Source of the DNA: Paludisphaera borealis
Lineage (GTDB): Bacteria; Planctomycetota; Planctomycetia; Isosphaerales; Isosphaeraceae
Direction of reading: 5' to 3'
DNA: 64,000 nt
NCBI RefSeq assembly: GCF_001956985.1
Contig: NZ_CP019082.1
Location: 6,510,001-6,574,000 of the forward strand
The notes beneath the pieces are model-generated. The model saw only the letters and a program-made list of their open reading frames with translations. It was not told the origin of the DNA and did no database searches. Made by a program: the position numbers and the translations under genes. Shown in pieces: positions 43,861 through 52,793 of this stretch. Each line of letters opens with the position of its first letter. The stretch's first letter is position 1.

Positions 43861-44868
43861 TCAATCGTCGGTCCGAAAGTCGCGCTCGAACTGTTCCTTC
43901 AACTCGCGGTTTCCCTTGGCGGCGACGACGCGCTCGATCCGTTCGGTCAGTCGTGCGTCGTGACAGTGGATCTTGAGCGCCGACAGCGCCATTCGTGAGT
44001 GCGGTTCGATCTCGCCGGCCACAAAGTCCAGAAGGCGATCAACGGCCTCGGGGGTGCGGAGCATCGCGACGGCCAGGAGGATCGCCTCTTGCAGCGGAGG
44101 AGACGAAGCCCGCCGCCAGCAGGCTTCGAGCGGCCCGAGCGCCTCGGGCAACCGCGACTTGCCGAGCGCCATTACGGCGGCCTCGCAACCCGCCTCGTTG
44201 TCAGGATCAAGAAACGACGCGACGAAATCGAGATGCTCCTGATGCGAGATCGTCAGCAGTCCGTGGAGACATTCGGAAATCACGTCCGGGTCGCGATCTC
44301 CGGCGCGGACTTTGAGACGCAACAGCAGGCCGGCCGCTTCCGACCCCTGGTAGCCGAGCGCCTGGGCGGCGGCGATGCGCACCACCCGCTCGGGATCGCC
44401 CTTGGAAACCTGAAGCAAGGGATCATGCAGGGCGTCGACCAGCAGCGTGAGGAGGCCGGACGCGTCGATTCGGGCCAGCGCAAGCAATGCCGATGCGCGG
44501 AGCGAAACGGCGGCGTCTTCGACCCCTCCCCAGATCGGTTCGAGCTGAATATGCCTGGCGGCGTTCTGGAACGTCTGCGGGCGGTCGTGCTCCATCTTGT
44601 CGAGCGCCTCCACGATCGCGACCTTGGCCCGGCAGAGCTTATCGTTCTTGATCGGGTCGATCAGAAACCGGTTGTAGGCTGCTTCGAGGTCTGGCGTCAG
44701 CTCGACGAGCCTCTTGTCGCCGGCGATCACGGCCGCGGCGGAGGCGAGGAAGTTCGACCTGTCCGCGATCGCCTTGCGCAGCTCGGCGACGAGCGCCGGC
44801 GAAGTCGGTTGATTGCGCAACAGGCGGACCGCCGCAAGTTTGTCGTCGAGCGAGGCTCGTTTCGCCAT
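43861..44868 (-). CDS. HEAT-repeat protein
   Basis: A 335-residue all-helical protein with HEAT/PBS-lyase-type repeats across its length (VSLRASALLALARIDASG, VVRIAAAQALGYQGSEAAG, CEAAVMALGKSRLPEALG, LQEAILLAVAMLRTPEAV). Such repeats form protein- or nucleic-acid-binding solenoids. It has no signal peptide. The start MAKRASLDD lies 21 bases after the end of the SNase gene on the same strand, so they are probably co-transcribed. Partner unknown. Confidence 0.8.
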   Translation of the reverse strand: MAKRASLDDKLAAVRLLRNQPTSPALVAELRKAIADRSNFLASAAAVIAGDKRLVELTPDLEAAYNRFLIDPIKNDKLCRAKVAIVEALDKMEHDRPQTFQNAARHIQLEPIWGGVEDAAVSLRASALLALARIDASGLLTLLVDALHDPLLQVSKGDPERVVRIAAAQALGYQGSEAAGLLLRLKVRAGDRDPDVISECLHGLLTISHQEHLDFVASFLDPDNEAGCEAAVMALGKSRLPEALGPLEACWRRASSPPLQEAILLAVAMLRTPEAVDRLLDFVAGEIEPHSRMALSALKIHCHDARLTERIERVVAAKGNRELKEQFERDFRTDD

Positions 44869-44888
44869 CCGTTTCTCTCCCGATGCAT

Positions 44889-45548
44889 TCAGGCGGCTCG
44901 CTTCCGCCCCGTTGTGCGGTCGCGAAATTGGACCGGAGATTCGAACGGCGGTGGCCCGGCGCGGCGAGCGGCCTCCCGAACCTTCGCCGCCTCCTCGGGG
45001 AAGCCGTTGTCGCCGAAGCGGTCGACCGTCGATTCGGCCAAGTGATTCTCGACGGCGAGGACTGAGTAATTGACCCCGTCCACGAACAGGTAGCCGAGCG
45101 TCCGGTCAAAACGATCGGGTTTAGGCGCCCGGAGCAGCTCCAGCCGTTTCGCCCCCAGAATGACGCGCCGCGCGAACTCCTTCGCCTCGGGACCGTAGGG
45201 CTGTTCCTTGTGGTCAGGATAGCGAGCGTTGGCGACCTCGGGCGCGTCGATCCCGAGCACTCGGACCCGCTCGGCGGGCGCGTCGGGCCAGGAGATCCGA
45301 ATCGTGTCGCCGTCGTCGACCCAGACCGTGCCGGGATCGACGACCACCCGAACCCGCGCCAGCCGCCCGACCTCGCCCCCTCGACCCCGTCGTTCCGACC
45401 CGCCCCGGCGTCCGTTCCCCGGGTGGGTCCGGTCGTAATAAACGAGCGACGCGATGGCGATCAGCAGCACGATGCGCGGCAGCCAGTAGAGGATTCGCCT
45501 CAGACGAGGAAACGGGCGCGACGCTCTCCGCTTCGAGAAATGCGACAT
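44889..45548 (-). CDS. membrane-anchored thermonuclease (SNase-like) domain protein
   Basis: A 219-residue protein with one N-terminal TM (WLPRIVLLIAIASLVYY), a basic linker, and a staphylococcal-nuclease-like OB fold: DGDTIRISWPDAPAERVRVLGIDAPE holds the calcium-ligand aspartates and the catalytic-type Arg, and QPYGPEAKEFARRVI the next motif. The expected Glu-Arg pair occurs in part (FDRTLGYLFVDGVN). It would act outside the inner membrane, with a possible role in DNA degradation or uptake. The ATG at 45548 follows AAGGGAG. Confidence 0.82.
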   Translation of the reverse strand: MSHFSKRRASRPFPRLRRILYWLPRIVLLIAIASLVYYDRTHPGNGRRGGSERRGRGGEVGRLARVRVVVDPGTVWVDDGDTIRISWPDAPAERVRVLGIDAPEVANARYPDHKEQPYGPEAKEFARRVILGAKRLELLRAPKPDRFDRTLGYLFVDGVNYSVLAVENHLAESTVDRFGDNGFPEEAAKVREAARRAGPPPFESPVQFRDRTTGRKRAA

Positions 45549-45691
45549 CGCGCGGCTCCCTTGGCTTCGCGACGGCCGACCGCCGGCTCGCCGCGCTCTC
45601 ATGATCTTGACGCTTAACCTGACTAGCTACTCTATACTACGCGTCCGTCATCGGGCGATGGATGCGCGCGACGTTGCAGGAGGCAACATGT

Positions 45692-46706
45692 TTGAACCGG
45701 AAGACGACGATCTCGGCCGCTTGCTTGGGCTTCTCCCTCTCCTTCATGGCGGCGTCTCCCCGCAGCCGGGCCGACGCTCGGATCGAGCTATTCGATCACG
45801 GATCTCGGCCAGTACATCCCCGTCGGGCTCAACGATCAGGGACAGGTGAACCTCGTTCCCGAAGGCGCCGGCGGCTTCATGGGCTACAGCGAGTTCTATT
45901 CGGCGGTCCCCGAGGGGCAGCGAAACCAGAGCGCGCAGTACACCTACAGCAGTCTCGGCACTCAGGCCGGCTCGCTCTCCACCCCGAACCTCCCGCAGCC
46001 TTCTCGCACCGCCGACGGCTCGTGGATATACGCCTACAACCAGGCCGGCGACACGACCGGCTGGGACAGCCAGCGTCATACCTACGTGAATATCGGCGGC
46101 GTTCGGATGCAGAAACATCGTGACTTCAGGCGGCATCAACTCGCAATCGTTCCTTTATTCGGGTGGAGTGCTCAAGCAGATCGGCGACCTCGGCGGCGGG
46201 AGCAGTATCGCCCGAGGAATCAACGGCTCTGGCGTTGTCGTCGGCTGGTCTAATGTTTCGGCGGCCGATGCGGGGCAGGGCAGTTCGATGCGCGCGATGG
46301 GACGACCCACCAATTGGGCGACGGCGCGAATCTCGCTTACGCGATCAACAACGCCGGGCTCGTCGTCGGATCCAGGTTCCAGGACGCGGCGGCCGATGAC
46401 AACCGTCTCCGCGCTTTCATGATGAAAGACGGGGTGCTGACCGACCCCTGCAGCCTGTTGCCGACGGGCTCCGGCTGGATCCTCACCGCCGCGCTCGGCG
46501 TCAACAATCTCGGACAGATCATCGGAGTGGGCAAGCACGACGGTAAAGTCAACGCCTTCCTGCTCTCCCCCTCCAGCGTCGTCCCGCCGCTCGACACCGC
46601 GGAAGTCCCTGTCCCCGAACCCGCCTCCGTCGTCTGCTTCACCACCCTGATCGTCGCGGGACTGATCCGAGCATCGCGAAAGCGCGAGCCCCTCGCAAGC
46701 GCTTGA
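45692..46706 (+). pseudogene. frameshifted PEP-CTERM / HAF-repeat exported protein gene
   Basis: Fragments of one protein lie in different frames. A TTG at 45692 after CAGGAGGC opens a signal peptide (NRKTTISAACLGFSLSFMAA). Near 45785 the frame shifts to SYSITDLGQYIPVGLNDQGQ (45786 onward). Near 46108 it shifts to NIVTSGGINSQSFLYSGG and GINGSGVVVGW. Near 46293 it shifts back to DGTTHQLGDGANLAYAINN and runs to a PEP-CTERM tail (PVPEPASVVCFTTLIVAGL then basic residues). The repeated ...DLG..INxxGxxVG pattern is that of HAF-type repeats. Three shifts in about 1 kb suggest an old pseudogene. Sequencing error in a GC-rich region is the main alternative. Confidence 0.75.
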
Positions 46707-46707
46707 A

Positions 46708-48036
46708 CTACACCCAGACGCTGCGGTCGAGCGAGCGGTAGCCGACGGCTTCGGCGATGTGCTGGGGTTTGATCTCGTCGGCGGCTTCAAGGTCGGCGAT
46801 GGTGCGGGCGACGCGAAGGACCTTGTCATAGGCGCGGGCGGAGAGGCCGAGTTCTTCCATCGCGGCCTTGAGGATGCTCATCGCCTCGGGCTTGAGCTTG
46901 CAGTGCTTGCGGATCTGCCGGGGGGTCATACGGCCGTTGACCTGCGGGCCATCCTTGCCGAACCGGTGCGCCTGGCGGCTGCGAGCTTCGAGCACCTGGG
47001 CCCGGATCTCGGCCGAGGTGACGCCCGGCGGCATCTCGGCGAGCTGCGCGAACGGCACGGAAGGAACCTCGACGTGGAGGTCGATCCGGTCCAGCAGCGG
47101 CCCCGAGATCCGGCTTAGGTACTTCTCAATCTGCGGCGGGCTGCAAGAGCACGACCGGCGCGGGTCCGACCTATAACCGCACGGACATGGATTCATCGCT
47201 GCAACCAAGATGAACTCAGCGGGGAAGGTCGCCGTGTTCATCGCCCGGCTGATCGTGACCTTGCCCTCCTCAAGCGGCTGCCGCAGAACTTCGAGCGTCT
47301 TGCGGTTAAATTCGGGCATTTCGTCGAGGAACAAGACCCCTTTATGGGCCATCGAGATCTGGCCCGGCTGGGGCGGGTTGCCGCCGCCGACCAGGCCGGC
47401 GTCGCTGACCGAGTGGTGCGGCGTGCAGAACGGACGAACCGCCATGAGCGCCTGGCCGGCGCTCAGCCGTCCCATGGCGCTGTAGATGCGGGTCGTCTCC
47501 AGGCTCTCGCTCGGCGTGAGCGGCGGGAGAATCGTCGGCAGCCGCTTGGCCAGCAACGTTTTGCCGGTTCCTGGGGGCCCGATCATCAGTAGATTGTGAT
47601 TCCCTGATGCCGCGATCAGGAGCGCACGTTTGGCGTAGTCCTGGCCCTTGACGTCGACGAAATCCTCGTCGGTGTGCGAGTCGCGGGCGAAGATCTCGTC
47701 AAGGTCGACGGCCTCGGGGTCCATGTCGAGCTGACCGGAGAGGAAGCCGACGGCCTCGGCGAGGCTCCCCACCGGGTAGACGTTGACCCCCTCGACCACC
47801 GCCGCCTCAGCCGCATTTTCCCGGGGGACCAGCACCCCGTCCCGGTTCTCGGTGGAGGCCTGGAGCGCCATCGAGAGGATGCCCTTCACCGGCCGGGTCT
47901 CGCCGGTCAGGGCCAGCTCGCCTATGACGGCGAAGTTACCTGGCCGATCGAGCGCGATCTGGCCGCTGGCCGCGAGCATCCCCAGCGCGATCGGCAGGTC
48001 GAAGCCGCTGGCGTCCTTCTTGAGATCCGCCGGGGC
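46708..48036 (-). pseudogene. yifB: 5'-truncated Mg-chelatase-like ATPase YifB/ComM
   Basis: About 442 residues of the YifB/ComM AAA+ protein remain, starting at APADLKKDASGFDLPIAL. The Walker A GPPGTGKTLL, Walker B GVLFLDEMPEF, the MNPCPCGY zinc-like motif and the C-terminal Mg_chelatase_C domain are intact. The first 75 or so residues of the usual 510 are missing. Upstream of 48036 the frame no longer resembles the family and runs into the recombinase gene of the inserted element. ComM is a branch-migration helicase that promotes natural transformation. The 5' remnant should lie beyond the far end of the element. Confidence 0.82.
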
Positions 48037-48101
48037 CGATCCTCCGGGGGAAGCCCGCCCGACGGCTTCCCGTTCGCGTCGGCGGGGCAGGGGCCACCCG
48101 A
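48036..48101. other. predicted att junction (element / yifB boundary)
   Basis: YifB homology begins at 48036 on the minus strand, and the recombinase gene ends at 48102. The crossover must lie at or just above 48036, within or next to these 66 bases. The sequence is GC-rich; without the other end the core dinucleotide cannot be fixed. Confidence 0.6.
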
Positions 48102-50090
48102 CTAGCCCGGCGGCGTCAGGATCGTCGCCCGGTCGCCCTCCAGCGGCTCGAAGTCGACCCGAGACAGGTGCGACCGGGTCTGAGCACCGTGCTGCCTGTA
48201 CTCGAACCAGCATACCATCCGCTCCAGGATGCCTCGCAACGCCTGCGCCCTGGCGTAGGGCGTCCCCTCGTCCCGCTCCCACCTAAGATTATCCAACCGC
48301 TTCATCCGCGCCGCCAGGTTCTTCAGCAGATCCTTCACCTGCTCGCCCAAATCCGTGTCGTCGGCGCTCACCCGCGCCAACTCCGCTTCGACGGCGGTCA
48401 TCTCGTCCTTGACCTTGCGCCTCGCGGTCGGGAGGCCGGCGAAGTCGTCCCATTTCTCGGCCAGCCGCGAGAGTTCGGCCTCAAGCTCGCCGATCCTCTC
48501 GTTCCGCCGGGTGCGCTTGGCCGTGGTGACCCAGTCGTACAGGTGTATCAGCGTCTCGTGGTCCTCGCTCTCCTCACTGGGGATCACGATGCTGACGGGG
48601 CCGTCGGACGTGTCGACGGTGAATCGGTAGCGGTCGTCCGGCAACTCCTCTGGCTCGGCGATCTCCAGCAGGGCCTCGGCCAAGAAATATTCCATCTGCT
48701 CCTTCAGGTCGCCCAGGCGCGCCTTGTCCTTGACGACTTCGACGTAGAGGGTCGACAGGAGGTCGTTCTGGCCCGCGTTGATCAACCGGGTCAGCGACAG
48801 TCCGAGGTCTTTGAGGTATTGGTTCAGGTGTCCTTCCAGGACGTCCATCCGGACGCGGTGCAATTTGCAGCCGAACTTATTGGCGTGGCCGTGCTTGCGG
48901 AACGATTGGCAGACGTAGGACAGGGTCTCTTTGCCGCCGTCCACCTGGGTCCATCCGCTCATCGTCTTCTGGCATTTGCCGCATACGACGAGGCCGGACA
49001 ACCAGAGCTTCTCGGACCGGGACGTCCTGATGGGCTTGGGGGCGTCCAGCAGCTTTTGGACTTCCCAGAAGACGGCGGGGTCGACGATGGGCTCGAACAG
49101 GGGCTTGGCGGGCATCACCCACTCGGAGCGTTCCCGCTTCCTGCCGGTCTTGGCCTTGCTGGAGTCTTTCTTGTTGCGTGGCGGGTTGATCTTCACGGCG
49201 CCGTCGACAAGCTCGCTGTAGAGGCCGTGGGCGTTCTTGTTCCAGGCGGGGAGGCCGATCGACGCCGGGTTGGTGAGGATCTTCTTGACGAGGACCGCGT
49301 ACCAGGGGCCGTGCGGGTGGTAGTGGCTCTGCCCCATCTCGTTGAGCCGTTGAGAGATTCGGTAGTACGGCCACCCGTCGGCGGCATACTTGAACATGGT
49401 GCGCAGGATCTCGTGCCGTCGCTCGTCGACGCTCCGGTCCAGGACGAGGGTGTCCCCGGGTTGGCGGTCCCGGGGGAATGCGTTCTCGCCCTTGCCGTCC
49501 CAGCGTTCGATTTCGCCGGTGGGCCACTGGCGGTAGCGCTTCCATTTGCCGTCGATGACGACCCTCCAGCGTTCCTCTCCGCCGTCGGTGCGGCAGACGA
49601 CGTCGCAACCGTAGGGGACCCAGCCGCCGGCCCAGATCCCATTCTTGGCCATCTCGGCCTTCTTGCCGAGGTCGCGGGTGGACTTCTTGACCATCTCCTC
49701 CTTGGAGGTGTGCGCGCCGATCCCGGACGTGATGAAGCCGGCGGGGTCCTCGTCGGAGAGGACCTTGCCGTCGACCGCCTGGACGAGGACGCAGCCCTTG
49801 CCGGTGATGATGAAGAGGTAGTGATACCACTCGAAGACGCGCTGGAAGCCGAGCCGGTCCTGGGCGTCGATGACGATGCGCTGGATTCTGCCGGCCTGGA
49901 CCTCGGCGATCATCGCTTGGAACTGGGGGCGATCATCGGCTTGGTGCCTGCGCCCGGTGTCTTCGTAGATCTTGGCGAGCGTGATGCGGTTGTCCTCGGC
50001 CCATTTGCGGACCGAGGTGTATTGCCGCGCGGTGTCTTGGGCGTCAGTCGACACTCGGACGTACGCCACGGACTGGTCCTGGTCGGTCAT
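48102..50090 (-). CDS. large serine recombinase (site-specific integrase)
   Basis: A 662-residue enzyme. The resolvase domain has the catalytic serine in VAYVRVSTDAQD (S14) and further active-site arginines (DRPQFQAMI, IDAQDRLGF). Then come the recombinase domain (about 175-330), a zinc ribbon with CGKC and a later Cys pair, and a coiled-coil region (RIGELEAELSRLAEKW) ending near residue 640. This is the plan of phiC31/Bxb1-type integrases, which cut and join att sites through a 5' phosphoserine link. It lies at the element boundary and points toward yifB. AGGAG lies eight bases before the ATG. No excisionase (RDF) gene is identified. Confidence 0.92.
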   Translation of the reverse strand: MTDQDQSVAYVRVSTDAQDTARQYTSVRKWAEDNRITLAKIYEDTGRRHQADDRPQFQAMIAEVQAGRIQRIVIDAQDRLGFQRVFEWYHYLFIITGKGCVLVQAVDGKVLSDEDPAGFITSGIGAHTSKEEMVKKSTRDLGKKAEMAKNGIWAGGWVPYGCDVVCRTDGGEERWRVVIDGKWKRYRQWPTGEIERWDGKGENAFPRDRQPGDTLVLDRSVDERRHEILRTMFKYAADGWPYYRISQRLNEMGQSHYHPHGPWYAVLVKKILTNPASIGLPAWNKNAHGLYSELVDGAVKINPPRNKKDSSKAKTGRKRERSEWVMPAKPLFEPIVDPAVFWEVQKLLDAPKPIRTSRSEKLWLSGLVVCGKCQKTMSGWTQVDGGKETLSYVCQSFRKHGHANKFGCKLHRVRMDVLEGHLNQYLKDLGLSLTRLINAGQNDLLSTLYVEVVKDKARLGDLKEQMEYFLAEALLEIAEPEELPDDRYRFTVDTSDGPVSIVIPSEESEDHETLIHLYDWVTTAKRTRRNERIGELEAELSRLAEKWDDFAGLPTARRKVKDEMTAVEAELARVSADDTDLGEQVKDLLKNLAARMKRLDNLRWERDEGTPYARAQALRGILERMVCWFEYRQHGAQTRSHLSRVDFEPLEGDRATILTPPG

Positions 50091-50128
50091 TTGCTTACTC
50101 CTTGGGCGTGCGATCCGTCAATCCTAGC

Positions 50129-50338
50129 TCACAAACTAGCTGGGCGTTCGCCAAGGCGGTCAGGATGCCGGCTGTCGGCACGTGCTGCGGCCTCGTCCTG
50201 CTCAGAGCGGAGACAGTAAGCGTCAAGCGCCCGACAGATGATGCTGATGCGGGTACGGTCTTCACGGAGGGCAGCGGCGCAGAGACGAGCATGGAGTTCT
50301 CCGGGTATTTCCTGCGAGATGCGGTGCTTTTCCAACAT
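50129..50338 (-). CDS. small ribbon-helix-helix-like protein
   Basis: A 69-residue product reading HRISQEIPGELHARLCAAAL then TRISIICRALDAYC: one strand plus two helices in the style of Arc/CopG repressors. The tail is basic and probably disordered. A very strong GAGGAG lies six bases before the ATG at 50338. It is the gene just upstream of the integrase on the same strand, so it may control or partner it (for example as a directionality factor). That role is inference. Confidence 0.7.
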   Translation of the reverse strand: MLEKHRISQEIPGELHARLCAAALREDRTRISIICRALDAYCLRSEQDEAAARADSRHPDRLGERPASL

Positions 50339-50388
50339 ATATAATCTCCTCAATGAAATAGACGCCATCCGTGGCGCTGATGGGGTGG

Positions 50389-50622
50389 TCAGGACTTCTT
50401 GACGCGGGCCTTCTTGGCGGGCTTGTCGAGGGCTGGCTCGGGGGCGTACTTGATCGCGAAATCGGCCAGGGCGGCTCTAACTATCGCCTGCTGGCTCATC
50501 CCCAGTCGCTCCGACAGCTCGGCCATATCGGCTCTCTGGCTGATCGGGATGGTTACGAGAAGCCGGCTGTTCTGGCGCGAGTCGACCTGGATGTGGGCCA
50601 CGCGATTCTCGATCTTGCTCAT
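50389..50622 (-). CDS. small ribbon-helix-helix-like protein
   Basis: A 77-residue product. The strand SRLLVTIPISQ and helices MAELSERLGMSQQAIVRAALADFAI resemble the ParD/CopG type of ribbon-helix-helix DNA-binding protein, with a basic Lys/Ala/Pro tail (DKPAKKARVKKS). GGAGACAG precedes the ATG at 50622. It forms, with the two neighbouring minus-strand genes, a leftward early-type operon leading to the integrase. Confidence 0.7.
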   Translation of the reverse strand: MSKIENRVAHIQVDSRQNSRLLVTIPISQRADMAELSERLGMSQQAIVRAALADFAIKYAPEPALDKPAKKARVKKS

Positions 50623-50795
50623 CTGTCTGTCTCCAACCTCGTGTGGGATTAATGGCTGTCTCGGCTTCCTTGCCCCGAGACCCCAGTAGAACACACAGTA
50701 AGGCATCAGCACAAGATTGTGCCTTGATGGGTCGCTGACAGTGTTGTCGACGAGCAACGCTGGGACCGTTGGCGTGGCCGACGAGCAACGGGTGC

Positions 50796-51047
50796 TTATT
50801 TGGCTGGGGTGTCGGCCTGGAGGATGGTCAAGATTGCCTTGATGTCGGCCCTGCATTCTCTGATTCCGGTCTGGGTGGACCGGATCATCCTGCGGTTGTC
50901 GGCCACAAGGGCGACGAGGTCGGCGAACTGCTCACGAGTGATCGTGGGGTCTGGCTGGTGGTCGCTCATCAGGAGGGTGGCGTACCGGTCGGCGAGGGCT
51001 TCAAGGCGGTCGGTCCCGGCGACCCGGAGCTTGGGCTTTACTGACAT
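50796..51047 (-). CDS. small hypothetical protein
   Basis: An 83-residue, mostly helical product (LEALADRYATLLM, REQFADLVALVADNRRMI, RADIKAILTILQ). No family recognised. GGAG lies upstream of the ATG at 51047. It is the first leftward gene after the divergent regulatory region at 51048-51411. Confidence 0.65.
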   Translation of the reverse strand: MSVKPKLRVAGTDRLEALADRYATLLMSDHQPDPTITREQFADLVALVADNRRMIRSTQTGIRECRADIKAILTILQADTPAK

Positions 51048-51411
51048 GTGGTGTGCTCCGACTCGCTGCTAGTGGAATGACCCGCCCGCCGACTACGTTG
51101 CCGGCGGGCGGGGGCTATACAACTGTCCTAAAATTTGGTCGGGCGTCCCTGGTCGCTTGTCCACGCCCCTCGCCTCCCCGGTGACTATCGCCCGGGGGGG
51201 GCGCCCCCCACCCCCTCCGGCCGGGTAGCCCGTGTGGCCCCCCAGAGCGCCAGGTTTACCGCCGACGTATGACCCCCCGGGGCCCCATCAACGAGTAATG
51301 ATGTTTTTTATCATTCAACATTGAAATCAGTTGCTCCCAGATTATGATTGTCATTGTCGAACACTGCTGATGTGGCCGACGACTTTGATATCTCAACAAG
51401 AGAGCAGACCG
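51048..51411. promoter_or_regulatory. divergent regulatory region of the element
   Basis: Contains a perfect 11-bp stem (CCCGCCCGCCG 51081-51091 with 51102-51112), the motif CTAAAATTTGGTCGGGCGTCC (from 51128) shared with about 57428, a G8/C6 palindrome (51194-51209), and an AT-rich patch with the dyad AATGAT..ATCATT (51297-51315). A promoter fit, TTGAAA (51321-51326), 16 bases, TATGAT (51343-51348), points right, 64 bases before the gene at 51412. No gene is seen here. Confidence 0.55.
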
Positions 51412-51756
51412 ATGCCTAAGCACATGTTGGACCCGGTACTTGGTGCGATTGCTGAACACCTCAGGGAGCGGTTGAAGGGGAGCGGTTTGCGGGTCACCAC
51501 GCGCACCGCTGACCACAACCAGGCCGTAAGGGTCGGGGTGCCGCTGATCAAGCTGCCCGTCCCGCCTTGGACTAATCCACCCTCGATCAGCACTGAGATC
51601 AGCACCACCGCCAAGGGTTATGTGCTGAATTTCGATCTGGACCTCGACGACGTCCCGCTCGACCTGAACGAGCCGGCCAGCCTGGACCGCTTGGAGAAGG
51701 TGGCGCGGGCGGCCGACGCGCTGGCGCGAGCAGCCGGGGTCCGCAAGGGCAAGTGA
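51412..51756 (+). CDS. small hypothetical protein of the element
   Basis: A 114-residue product with no family I recognise. It has a helical start (LDPVLGAIAEHLRERLKGSG), a strand-rich centre (YVLNFDLDLDDVPLDL) and a helical end (RAADALARAAGVRKGK). AAGAGAGCAG lies before the ATG at 51412. It is the first rightward gene after the divergent regulatory region, with a plausible promoter at 51321-51348, and is followed 33 bases later by another orphan gene. Confidence 0.65.
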   Translation: MPKHMLDPVLGAIAEHLRERLKGSGLRVTTRTADHNQAVRVGVPLIKLPVPPWTNPPSISTEISTTAKGYVLNFDLDLDDVPLDLNEPASLDRLEKVARAADALARAAGVRKGK

Positions 51757-51789
51757 ACCCGGACAATCCCAACCCAGAGACCCCACAAG

Positions 51790-52206
51790 ATGAGCACCGT
51801 GAATCGCAACGCAGCCGACTGGTTCAAAAAGACGAGCACCTACCACGCCCTCGGCGAGACGCAGCGCCAGTGCGTGGACGATTTCGTACGCGGCGCCGGC
51901 GCTATCAAGATGTGCTTCGACGACCCGCCCGACCTGCTGATCGAGTCCGCGAGCGCCAGGGACATCCGCATCTCGCTTCTGCTGTGCGCCGAGCCGTACA
52001 GGGGGAATTCCGACATAGTGCGGATCGACGTCCATTGCGACCACAAGCGGGCGCCGGAAGTGAAAGCGGCGTTCGAGGCTTTCGGCCCGCTCGGGTTCTA
52101 CGATCACGCCCGCAACGTCGACGAGCACAAGTTCAGCACCATGACCGCGATCTACGACCGCTCCCAGAAGCTGATCAGCACCATTCTGAAACTCCCCAAA
52201 CGCTGA
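51790..52206 (+). CDS. hypothetical protein of the element
   Basis: A 138-residue soluble product (WFKKTSTYHALGETQRQCV, then SDIVRIDVHCDHKRAPEVK, then SQKLISTILKLPKR). No family recognised. It follows the 51412 gene and ends 26 bases before a perfect 10-bp stem terminator, so the two form a short unit. The ribosome site is poor. Confidence 0.65.
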   Translation: MSTVNRNAADWFKKTSTYHALGETQRQCVDDFVRGAGAIKMCFDDPPDLLIESASARDIRISLLLCAEPYRGNSDIVRIDVHCDHKRAPEVKAAFEAFGPLGFYDHARNVDEHKFSTMTAIYDRSQKLISTILKLPKR

Positions 52207-52232
52207 CAACCCCGCTGAACTAGGCGAGAACC

Positions 52233-52261
52233 GGGCCGGCGGGGAGCGCGACCGCCGGCCC
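52233..52261 (+). terminator. perfect 10-bp stem hairpin
   Basis: GGGCCGGCGG (52233-52242) pairs with CCGCCGGCCC (52252-52261) round a 9-base loop. It is just after the 51790-52206 gene and precedes a C9 run (52265-52273), which is not a U-tract; it is termination-like by position. Confidence 0.6.
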
Positions 52262-52298
52262 CGGCCCCCCCCCACGCGCAGAGACAAGGAGATTTCTT

Positions 52299-52793
52299 AT
52301 GTCTGGAAAACAGAACGAGCTTGTGTTCGCGTACCCGGATTTGATGGACCACTACTGCACCAAAGGCGATCCGCCCTGCCCGGATCGCGATCCCAGTCCC
52401 GGGTTTTACGACGGCCCTACCCCCAGAGACGCGGCGATCCAGTGCCGCAAGTGTCGGTGGGCGGCCCACTGTTTCTCGAACGACGGTTTCGGCGGCAGCG
52501 ACCTCGACGTCGAGGCCGTGGACGACGATTGCGAGGCCGAGCAGCCCGAACGCGGCGACTGGGTAATCGATCGAGACGAGTACGAGCGGGGCGAAGGCGG
52601 GGCGCCCGGGTGGGACGGGAGGGAGCTGGGCCTGGAAGATTTCGAGGATGAGATCCAGGAGCACCACGACTGGGTGAACGAGACCTACAACGACTACGGG
52701 CCGCGATGGGTGTGGGACGACCTGGAGATGGAGCGCATGGGGACGTTCTCGGTGGACGACGTTGACGAGCTGCTCGACTCAATGGGCTCGTAG
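52299..52793 (+). CDS. WhiB-like four-cysteine acidic protein
   Basis: A 164-residue, very acidic protein. Cysteines 20, 49, 52 and 58 give C-x28-C-x2-C-x5-C, the spacing of the WhiB iron-sulphur ligand set (DHYC, then QCRKCRWAAHC). An extra Cys27 is present. Helices after the cluster are Glu/Asp-rich and end DVDELLDSMGS. A later GWDGRELG is a loose echo of the WhiB GVWGG turn but is displaced. WhiB proteins are otherwise actinobacterial or actinophage regulators, so this is either a distant member or another zinc/Fe-S protein. AAGGAG precedes the ATG. Confidence 0.55.
   Translation: MSGKQNELVFAYPDLMDHYCTKGDPPCPDRDPSPGFYDGPTPRDAAIQCRKCRWAAHCFSNDGFGGSDLDVEAVDDDCEAEQPERGDWVIDRDEYERGEGGAPGWDGRELGLEDFEDEIQEHHDWVNETYNDYGPRWVWDDLEMERMGTFSVDDVDELLDSMGS

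Noticed and set aside
43283-43864. 193-codon minus-strand frame
   Set aside because: Overlaps the better plus-strand candidate at 43247; no ribosome site.
45607-45638. TTGACG..TATACT promoter for the frameshifted gene
   Set aside because: The spacer is 20 bases, too long for a normal sigma70 promoter, and there is no MerR-type dyad.
48036-48101. tRNA gene as integration target
   Set aside because: No cloverleaf could be drawn; the target is clearly yifB.
48168-50219. Long open frame of 683 codons on the plus strand
   Set aside because: It is antisense to the serine recombinase, whose catalytic motifs are clear; GC-rich shadow frame.
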